A stretch of 18,133 nucleotides of DNA, from positions 1 to 18,133 of the forward strand of contig JAMNXX010000234.1 in assembly GCA_023623095.1 (NCBI GenBank), written 5' to 3'. This DNA comes from Bacillota bacterium (GTDB lineage: Bacteria; Bacillota; Clostridia; Peptostreptococcales; Thermotaleaceae). The notes beneath the pieces were generated by a model, which was not told the DNA's origin, ran no database searches, and was given only the letters and a program-made list of their open reading frames with translations. The translations under genes and the position numbers were made by a program. Positions 1-5,478 of this stretch are shown piece after piece; positions within the stretch are counted from its first letter, which is position 1, and every line of letters starts with the position of its first letter.

Positions 1-1109
1 GAAATGCATAAGTAGTTATCGTCATCGCGAGCACAACCACTTTCGCAGTTGATTACCGCAAACCCAGTATTTGCCCAATCAGGCGTTATATTAAATATTT
101 GCTCATAAGCGCCGACGGCCCAATCATAACGAGAGTTGTCAATTCCCCATTCTTCAGCACCATGTCCAATGATGATTATGGTTTTTTCCGGTCTATAGCC
201 AGAATCTATAATCGCCTTTCCGATAGAAAGAGCCATTGCCAATCCTGATGCATCGTCATGCCAAGCATGATAATATCCGTCAATATGTCCCATGAGAAAA
301 ATAATATCATCGGTTCTTCCCGGTATTACGCCGGCTATATTGTGGGACGTACCATCATGGATAACTTGTGCATCACAATCGATTGTAACTTCAATAGAAC
401 CCGTATCAGAATTCAAGATAAGTTCTTTTAAAATATCCGCATCATTTTTTGAAATTGAGAGGGCAGGTGCATAGGAGGGGCCGCAGGTATCTTGGCTTAC
501 GATTGTGTCACCATCTTTTTGACCATAGCTGTCATAGTTGGTTGCAATGATACATTTAGCGCCTTTTAGGTATGCTTGGTATGCAGGCCAGTTGATCCAC
601 CAATTGTTATTTTGGTCAATATCTACAAGAACAACTTTGTCGGTAGCATCAACCCCTTCATAATCAGCTGCCGTTCCTTCATTCAGGTAGATCATTTCAA
701 AAGTTTCATTATCAGATATAAATGTAGTAGGATATGCACCGAGTGTTATTTTTCTTTTTTCACCGGATTGATCTGTATAATACAGATCGGATTTTGTCAT
801 AGACCAAGTATCGACTTCTGTTTCGTATACAGTAACTTTTTTCAGCCCAGCTTCTTTAAATCTCCCATACAGATAATATACTGCCTCATTTTCTCCGCTG
901 GAACCTGCTAATCGGTACCCAAGCTCCGGATGGGTTCCGAAACTCGAGATGGCCGTCGCTGTTTCCACAGAAAAATCAATGTCAATTGCGTCATAGATAG
1001 CTTGTAGTTTAAGATCAATTGTGCTCACATGTTCATTTGGATTTATACAAGTTGCAGAACCAGAAAAAATAAGTAGAATAGAAAGGATTAGTATTAGTCT
1101 CCTTTTCAT
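1..1109 (-). CDS. M28 family zinc aminopeptidase with PA domain, exported (partial, 3' end outside window)
   Basis: The minus-strand frame is open from an ATG at 1109 to the window edge (about 369 codons). It begins MKRRLILILSILLIFSGSATC, a basic n-region and hydrophobic core typical of a signal peptide; a lipoprotein Cys at residue 21 is possible but the lipobox is poor. Residues about 138-225 resemble a protease-associated (PA) domain. The M28 catalytic signatures follow: GHID (His275, Asp277), HDDASG (Asp285/Asp286) and GAEEWG (Glu319 catalytic-type, Glu320 ligand-type). Family members are co-catalytic di-zinc exopeptidases; release of N-terminal amino acids from peptides outside the cytoplasm is inferred. 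The usual glycine/proline-rich stretch before DD is replaced by Tyr-Tyr-His-Ala-Trp-His. An AAGGGGGTT ribosome binding site at about 1119-1127 supports the start. The last zinc-binding His should lie beyond the edge. Confidence 0.9.
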   Translation of the reverse strand, partial: MKRRLILILSILLIFSGSATCINPNEHVSTIDLKLQAIYDAIDIDFSVETATAISSFGTHPELGYRLAGSSGENEAVYYLYGRFKEAGLKKVTVYETEVDTWSMTKSDLYYTDQSGEKRKITLGAYPTTFISDNETFEMIYLNEGTAADYEGVDATDKVVLVDIDQNNNWWINWPAYQAYLKGAKCIIATNYDSYGQKDGDTIVSQDTCGPSYAPALSISKNDADILKELILNSDTGSIEVTIDCDAQVIHDGTSHNIAGVIPGRTDDIIFLMGHIDGYYHAWHDDASGLAMALSIGKAIIDSGYRPEKTIIIIGHGAEEWGIDNSRYDWAVGAYEQIFNITPDWANTGFAVINCESGCARDDDNYLCI

Positions 1110-1235
1110 TTTAACGTAACCCCCTTTTTAAAATAATACAGAAAGGAATAACAAAAAATTTGCTGCTACATGCGGAACATTCTGAAATGAAATAATTTTC
1201 GGAAAAATTTTTATAAACAGACATTTCTAACTACA

Positions 1236-1264
1236 ATGTTATCAATATGTGGAATTTTTGTCAA
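1236..1264 (-). promoter_or_regulatory. Sigma-A-type promoter for the M28 peptidase gene
   Basis: On the minus strand a perfect -35 TTGACA (plus-strand 1259-1264) is separated by 17 bases from TAACAT (1236-1241, four of six matches to TATAAT). Transcription would start near 1229, leaving an untranslated leader of about 120 bases before the ATG at 1109. The leader is AT-rich with only weak hairpins, and I recognise no riboswitch in it. Confidence 0.6.
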
Positions 1265-1333
1265 ATATGAGTACTGACAATCTAGTGTAAAATTTCTGTA
1301 GAAAAGCATAAAATAAATATTCCAAAAATTTCA

Positions 1334-1360
1334 TGTAACATTTTTGATGCCAATATCGTT
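1334..1360 (+). promoter_or_regulatory. Candidate ECF-type (autoregulated) promoter
   Basis: TGTAAC at 1334-1339, a 17-base spacer, then CGTT at 1357-1360. This matches the bipartite layout of Bacillus ECF promoters (TGtAAC/TGAAAC, N16-17, CGtc/CGac), and it lies upstream of an ECF sigma gene, where such genes often control themselves. The predicted leader to the GTG at 1556 is long (about 185 bases), which weakens the case somewhat. Confidence 0.45.
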
Positions 1361-1540
1361 TTTATTTATGCATACAAACAATTGAAAAGTGAGAGCGTAT
1401 ACAATACAAAATTGTAGAAGCTTATACAGCATTATTGCGAAGATATCAACAAATGCAATTGTGGGGGCAAAGGGTAGTTCATTTGGTCGTTCGAAGCAGG
1501 GCATTGCATTTGCTTATGGATACAGACAACGGCTTGGAAA

Positions 1541-1547
1541 GAAGGTG
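1541..1547 (+). promoter_or_regulatory. Ribosome binding site deciding the GTG start of the sigma gene
   Basis: GAAGGTG lies 8 bases before GTG 1556. No ATG in this frame gives a full-length region 2, so the GTG is taken as the start. Confidence 0.6.
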
Positions 1548-1555
1548 TAAAACTT

Positions 1556-2101
1556 GTGATAACAGCTGATGCGTATAGGAAGGCGAAAGAAGGGGATCCC
1601 AAAGCGATTGAAAAGCTATGCATAGCTACTTGGGAGCCTCTTTACCGCTTTGTTTATTATAAAGTGCAAAACCGAGAAGAAGCGGAGGATATTACTCAAG
1701 AAACATATGTCAAAACATTGAATTACTTACAAAAAAACAAAATTCCCCAAGAAAAATTCCTAAGTTTTATGAAGACAGTATCCCTAAATATCATACGGGA
1801 TCGGTGGCGCAAAAAGAAACGCGGCGGGGGATTCCTGAATTTCCAGGAGATCAATCCGAAAGAAATGACCAGTGGGGATCAGCAAAATGAGGTAGCACAG
1901 CGGCTGCTGCTGGAGGCTGCACTTGCCAAGTTAAGCCGGGAGCAGCAAAATATTCTCCGGCTGCGGATTATTCAAGGCTATTCGGTAGCCGAAACTGCGA
2001 AGATTGTAGAGAAGACAGAAGGTGCGGTTCGCACAGCGCAATATCGGGCATTGCAAGCTTTGTCCCAAATTTTGGATGATAAAGATCTGCAAGAGAAATG
2101 A
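1556..2101 (+). CDS. ECF-type RNA polymerase sigma factor (sigma-70 family)
   Basis: This 181-residue protein directs RNA polymerase to a dedicated promoter set. Region 2 spans about residues 25-90: a hydrophobic core LYRFVYYKV, then EEAEDITQETYVK (the RNA polymerase-binding DxxQ/E-type helix) and NIIRDRWRKKKR, the basic end that contacts promoter DNA. Region 4 spans about 119-170, with SREQQNILRLRIIQGYSVAETA and KTEGAVRTAQYRAL forming the -35-binding helix-turn-helix. No region 1.1 or 3 is present and the length is normal for ECF sigmas. The start is GTG, read as Met. The gene lies 19 bases upstream of a membrane anti-sigma gene, the usual arrangement. A TGTAAC-N17-CGT motif upstream suggests self-regulation (inference). 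Confidence 0.93.
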   Translation: MITADAYRKAKEGDPKAIEKLCIATWEPLYRFVYYKVQNREEAEDITQETYVKTLNYLQKNKIPQEKFLSFMKTVSLNIIRDRWRKKKRGGGFLNFQEINPKEMTSGDQQNEVAQRLLLEAALAKLSREQQNILRLRIIQGYSVAETAKIVEKTEGAVRTAQYRALQALSQILDDKDLQEK

Positions 2102-2110
2102 TACGAAAAA

Positions 2111-2120
2111 AGGAGGGAAA
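2111..2120 (+). promoter_or_regulatory. Strong ribosome binding site for the anti-sigma gene
   Basis: AGGAGG at 2111-2116 is 4 bases from ATG 2121 and 7 bases from an in-frame TTG at 2124. The ATG is called, but the TTG has the better spacing and would shorten the protein by one residue. Confidence 0.6.
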
Positions 2121-3677
2121 ATGTTGAATAGATATCATGAAGAAAAACTTTCTGACTATATCGATTCGTTAAATCATGAACGAGAGCCGGGGATTTCAGC
2201 AACCGATAATGATCCGGAACTGGAAAAGCTGATGGCAACAGCGCGTTTGGTCCGTACTTTGAGAGAACCTACACTGCCTGAAGAAGGGTACCCTCAAAGA
2301 TTAGCCCAAACTGTAGCCGATAAAATCAAAAAAGAAAAGCAAGCCAACTTGAAGCAGCCGAAAAAGACTACACCGAAACCCATGAAAAAACGGATTTTAC
2401 TGCCCATGGCAGCATTGGCAGCTAGTTTGCTCATGTTTGTATTGGCAAACTGGTTGGGCATATTGAAGCAGGATGTGATTTATGCGATGGAGAAGGCAGT
2501 TGCTCAATTGTCCAATTATCATGGTATCTTAGAGATACGCACAAAGAATGAAGCCGGTGAGGAATGGCTGGTACGCCAAGTAGAAGTCTGGTCTGAAGGG
2601 AACAAATACGCCATCAAGCAAGATGACGGCGCTTTTACAGTTAATAACGGGCAGCAAAAATGGCAGATTGATCATGAAAAAAAGGAAATCGCTTTGTTGC
2701 CGCTGCTGCCGGACTCAACCCGGAGTCGTTTTGACCTGCGGGATGAAGCCAAACGGGCAAAACAATATCCCCACAAGATTGTCGGTTCTGAGATGATTGC
2801 CGGCCGTCAAACAATCAAACTTGCAATTTCCCCGCCAGGAGGAATGGAATATCATCTATGGGTCGATAAGGAAAGTAATTTGCCCATTCAGCTGCAAACG
2901 GCTATGCAAAATGCGCTGCAAACCACATATACTTTTGTAAATTTTGAACCAAATATCGAGATAGATCCTCAACTATTTGCTTACCGGGTGCCTGAGGGAT
3001 ATCGGGTAGTAGAAAAGGATGCAGGCCAATTGGTAGCTACGATTGAAGAGGCAGCCGCCATCAGCGGATTTATGCCTTTGCTTCCGGAGCAAGCACCCAT
3101 CCGTATATTTGCCTTTCAAGATAGAATTGTCTTAGATTATGAAGATACTACCATTCTGGAAACTATTCCTGAGGGGGATTTTAAACCGGCCCCAAATGCC
3201 TCTCTCGGTAGTGCAGCCGGCGAACCCCTTGAGATACTGCAGGAGCGATTACGATGGAGACAGGAGGGCATTGAGATCCAGGTTGAGGGGCCCCAGCGGA
3301 TAGAACTAGCCAGTCAGATTGCAGCCGATCTTGCTATCCCGAATCCCGATCAAGATCTGATCAGCAAAGCCCAGGTTAAGGTTGTGGTAGATAAAGAGAT
3401 TGTTGAAGCGGATCAAAAACAGGTGGATAGAGGAAGCAGTCCTTGGCAGTTGGATCCGTTGCAGGTGTCTCTCACTTTTGTGAACCTGAAAGTAACACCG
3501 GAAGGGATTCAAGGCGAGCCGGAAATCCCCATGTCGTCTTTTAAACTGGCAGCAAATAACGCTGCGGAAGCAGTTGTTGAGGTAGCGGAAGGTCCCATCA
3601 AGCGGGTTTATCTAAAGAGACTAATCCGGCAGGATGAAACAGGGATTTGGTCGGTGGTGGGGTACGATCCTCGTTAA
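2121..3677 (+). CDS. Membrane anti-sigma factor with LolA/RseB-like extracytoplasmic domain
   Basis: This 518-residue protein probably binds and holds the ECF sigma factor encoded just upstream. Residues 1-90 are cytoplasmic, charged, and lack the HxxxCxxC zinc motif of ZAS anti-sigmas. Residues 91-115 form one membrane segment (RILLPMAALAASLLMFVLAN and onward). Residues about 120-310 look like the LolA/MucB-RseB lipid-binding-type fold: SNYHGILEIR, repeated short beta strands, and YHLWVDKESNLPIQLQ. Residues about 315-400 resemble a DUF4367-like module (IEEAAAISGFMPLLPEQAP). The remaining 100 or so residues form a separate C-terminal domain ending SVVGYDPR that I do not recognise. A longer frame from 2022 overlaps the sigma gene; ATG 2121 is chosen for its AGGAGG site. 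Envelope-stress sensing is inferred from the architecture, and release by proteolysis is family knowledge that the sequence does not show. Confidence 0.85.
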   Translation: MLNRYHEEKLSDYIDSLNHEREPGISATDNDPELEKLMATARLVRTLREPTLPEEGYPQRLAQTVADKIKKEKQANLKQPKKTTPKPMKKRILLPMAALAASLLMFVLANWLGILKQDVIYAMEKAVAQLSNYHGILEIRTKNEAGEEWLVRQVEVWSEGNKYAIKQDDGAFTVNNGQQKWQIDHEKKEIALLPLLPDSTRSRFDLRDEAKRAKQYPHKIVGSEMIAGRQTIKLAISPPGGMEYHLWVDKESNLPIQLQTAMQNALQTTYTFVNFEPNIEIDPQLFAYRVPEGYRVVEKDAGQLVATIEEAAAISGFMPLLPEQAPIRIFAFQDRIVLDYEDTTILETIPEGDFKPAPNASLGSAAGEPLEILQERLRWRQEGIEIQVEGPQRIELASQIAADLAIPNPDQDLISKAQVKVVVDKEIVEADQKQVDRGSSPWQLDPLQVSLTFVNLKVTPEGIQGEPEIPMSSFKLAANNAAEAVVEVAEGPIKRVYLKRLIRQDETGIWSVVGYDPR

Positions 3678-3761
3678 GTTTGCTTTGAGCAAGGTAAGCA
3701 TGGAATCAAGAAATATGATTTCCATCATAAATAAAAGAATTTTTCTGAGGAGGAGACAAGT

Positions 3762-4265
3762 ATGAAAGCAAAAGCATTGATATGGATACTCATTTTATTA
3801 TTAAGCATCTCTATCGTTGGTTGTACCGAAGCCTCGTCAAAGGCAGAAGGAGAACTCCAAAAGCCGGCTTCGGAAACCCAAAATAATGATGAGACGACGG
3901 TAAATGGTGTAGTTGAGAATTTCGGTAAGAAACTCCAAGCAGTTTCGCTTTTGGCACCGGAAGATGTATTAGAAAAGAGCATGCAGGAAAACTACGGCGA
4001 GCTTGTATCTCCGACACTGCTTGAACAGTGGCTCAAAGATCCTATAAATGCCCCTGGAAGGCTAACTTCAAGTCCATGGCCTGGCCGCATAGAAATTTTA
4101 AGCACTGAGAAAGTATCAGAAGAGGCATATGAAGTTAAAGGCGAAATCATTGAAATAGCAGACTTAGAAAAGAAAGAGATTGTTGCAAAGAGGCCAATTA
4201 CTTTGAGAGTAGAAAAAATAGACGGAAAATGGCTGATTCATCATGCCAGCATCGGAGAGTATTAG
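3762..4265 (+). CDS. Small secreted lipoprotein of unknown function
   Basis: This is a 167-residue protein with a strong ribosome binding site (GAGGAGGAG at 3747-3755, 8-base spacing). Residues 1-20 are a lipoprotein signal with lipobox I-V-G-C (Cys21), so the mature protein should be tethered to the outer face of the membrane. A polar, Glu/Ser/Asn-rich linker runs to about residue 50. It is followed by a compact alpha+beta domain (about 55-167) ending ITLRVEKIDGKWLIHHASI, a pattern reminiscent of NTF2-like or SnoaL-like lipoproteins; I could not assign a family with confidence. It lies 84 bases after the anti-sigma gene with no clear terminator between them, so it may be the last member of the sigma operon and could serve envelope sensing. 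The gap holds a weak ATGGAA/TTCCAT hairpin. Confidence 0.8.
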   Translation: MKAKALIWILILLLSISIVGCTEASSKAEGELQKPASETQNNDETTVNGVVENFGKKLQAVSLLAPEDVLEKSMQENYGELVSPTLLEQWLKDPINAPGRLTSSPWPGRIEILSTEKVSEEAYEVKGEIIEIADLEKKEIVAKRPITLRVEKIDGKWLIHHASIGEY

Positions 4266-4395
4266 GACATTCATTCAGCTACTTCAAAGTGAAATACGAA
4301 GATAGAAAGGCATAAGGGAATTATTCAAGCCTGACCCCGTTATTTGAAATCGATATTTTTTATGTTGGAAAAGTCGAGCATCCTTAAAGTAGCTT

Positions 4396-4404
4396 TGGTA
4401 TGAT
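4396..4404 (+). promoter_or_regulatory. Extended -10 promoter for the AraC-GyrI gene
   Basis: TGG-TATGAT is an extended -10 element (TGn plus five of six matches to TATAAT). It ends 23 bases before the ATG and just upstream of the AAAGGAGG ribosome binding site. No good -35 lies 16-18 bases upstream, as is common for extended -10 or activator-dependent promoters. Confidence 0.5.
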
Positions 4405-4427
4405 GTAGATATGAAAGGAGGGAGACG

Positions 4428-5291
4428 ATGCTAAAAGAATTAAATGATGTGATTGACTATATTGAAGATCATTTAACTGAGGATCTGACTCTTGAAACAA
4501 TTTCTGAATATGCCGGGGTTTCTGATTATCACTTTAGAAAGATATTCTTTTATCTTTCGGGGATGACGCTTAGTGAATATATCAAAAACAGAAAATTGTC
4601 GGAAGCAAATAAAGATTTATTACTTGGAGAAAAAGTAACGGATGTTGCTTTTAAATATGGCTATCAGTCGGTAGACGGCTTTACTCGAGCATTTAAAAAA
4701 TGGAGTGGTTTTTTGCCCTCGGAAGTTATAAAAAAAGGTATGAGCAAATCGTTTCCCAAACTTTCATTTGTCATAACCGTTAAGGGAGGAACTGCTATGG
4801 AATTTAGAATCGTAGACAAACCGGCCTTTAATTTAGTCGGCGTGAGCAAACGGGTTCCTATGCAATTTGAAGGGGTTAATCAGGAAATTGTAAAGCTTGC
4901 AGAAAGTATAACAGAGGAACAAAGAAAAGAAATGCATGCGCTTCAAAATATAGAACCTTATGAAATCATCAACGCTTCTTATGATGCTGACGCCAATTTT
5001 TTAAAAGAAGAAGGGTATTTGACTCATTTGATAGGCGTTTTAACCACTGAAAATCAAATCAGCGATCGATTAGATAAAGTAGCAGTGGAGGCTTGTACTT
5101 GGGCAGTATTTCCAAATGAAGGACCATTTCCTTCTACATTGCAAAACACAATGGCAAGAATATATTCAGAATGGCTTCCTTCTTCCAATTATGAAGTAAT
5201 CAATGCTCCTTCTTTTTCTTTTACGAAAATGGATAAGCATAAAAAAGATTATGCTTATAGTGAAATTTGGATTCCCGTTCGGAAGAAATAA
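4428..5291 (+). CDS. AraC family transcriptional regulator with C-terminal GyrI-like effector domain
   Basis: This 287-residue protein couples DNA binding to small-molecule sensing. Residues about 8-105 carry two helix-turn-helix units of the AraC/XylS type: LTLETISEYAGVSDYHFRKI, then VTDVAFKYGYQSVDGFTRAF and the family's closing GFLPSEV motif. From residue 124 (MEFRIVDKPAFNLVGVSKRV) to the end is a GyrI-like/BmrR-type ligand-binding domain, ending FSEIW-like YSEIWIPV. Proteins of this layout typically respond to hydrophobic or cationic compounds and control transporters or their own gene; the ligand here is unknown. The start is supported by AAAGGAGGG just upstream. The gene has its own promoter and an intrinsic terminator 26 bases after the stop, so it appears monocistronic. 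An in-frame internal start at 4797 is noted separately. Confidence 0.92.
   Translation: MLKELNDVIDYIEDHLTEDLTLETISEYAGVSDYHFRKIFFYLSGMTLSEYIKNRKLSEANKDLLLGEKVTDVAFKYGYQSVDGFTRAFKKWSGFLPSEVIKKGMSKSFPKLSFVITVKGGTAMEFRIVDKPAFNLVGVSKRVPMQFEGVNQEIVKLAESITEEQRKEMHALQNIEPYEIINASYDADANFLKEEGYLTHLIGVLTTENQISDRLDKVAVEACTWAVFPNEGPFPSTLQNTMARIYSEWLPSSNYEVINAPSFSFTKMDKHKKDYAYSEIWIPVRKK
4784..4799 (+). promoter_or_regulatory. Possible internal ribosome binding site and start inside the AraC-GyrI gene
   Basis: GGGAGG at 4784-4789 stands 7 bases before an in-frame ATG at 4797, exactly at the linker between the DNA-binding and GyrI-like domains. Initiation here would give a free 164-residue ligand-binding protein. 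The bases also encode the Lys-Gly-Gly linker, so chance is possible. Confidence 0.4.
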
Positions 5292-5317
5292 AAATTAATT
5301 TTACATTTTTATCAAAT

Positions 5318-5343
5318 ATCACCCAAAAGGGTGATGTTTTTTT
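5318..5343 (+). terminator. Intrinsic (Rho-independent) terminator of the AraC-GyrI gene
   Basis: A perfect 7-bp stem ATCACCC/GGGTGAT closes an AAAA loop (5318-5335) and is followed by G and seven T (5337-5343). It insulates the AraC gene from the TPR gene downstream. Confidence 0.9.
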
Positions 5344-5461
5344 GCTCATTAGATTTAATATACGATTGATGTACTATCGCTATTTGTATTCCTTGCGGAT
5401 TGATTGTATTGCTTGTAAAACAAACTCAGAAGGCACCATGACATTCGTAAAATTTCTGAGT

Positions 5462-5478
5462 GAGGGTGAGGGGCATTG
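5462..5478 (+). promoter_or_regulatory. Ribosome binding site deciding the TTG start of the TPR gene
   Basis: GAGGG at 5462-5466 lies 9 bases before TTG 5476, and an in-frame TGA at 5467-5469 rules out any earlier start. TTG is the only start that keeps the hydrophobic N-terminus. A weak sigma-A candidate lies upstream (TTGCGG 5393-5398, 17-base spacer, TAAAAC 5416-5421). Confidence 0.6.

Larger units (their letters stand above)
1110..1555. other. Divergent AT-rich intergenic region
   Basis: This stretch separates the leftward peptidase gene from the rightward sigma factor gene. It contains the minus-strand TTGACA-17-TAACAT promoter, a candidate ECF promoter at 1334-1360, and a small inverted repeat TACAAT-ACAAA-ATTGTA at 1400-1416. 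Bases 1389-1569 are open in two plus-strand frames: GTG 1389 to TAA 1549, and a frame ending at TGA 1567-1569. Neither has a convincing ribosome binding site, so neither is called a gene. No RNA gene or riboswitch was recognised. Confidence 0.6.

Noticed and set aside
292..911. Plus-strand frames of 60 and 111 codons
   Set aside because: They lie opposite the M28 peptidase, whose signal peptide and catalytic motifs are clear on the minus strand.
2022..2120. N-terminal extension of the anti-sigma frame back to 2022
   Set aside because: It overlaps the 3' end of the sigma gene, encodes Cys/Arg-rich sequence unlike a protein start, and has no ribosome binding site, while AGGAGG precedes ATG 2121.
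3699..3735. Possible terminator between the anti-sigma and lipoprotein genes (ATGGAA/TTCCAT)
   Set aside because: The stem is only 6 bp and AT-rich with a long loop, and it is not followed directly by a T run. It is too weak to call.
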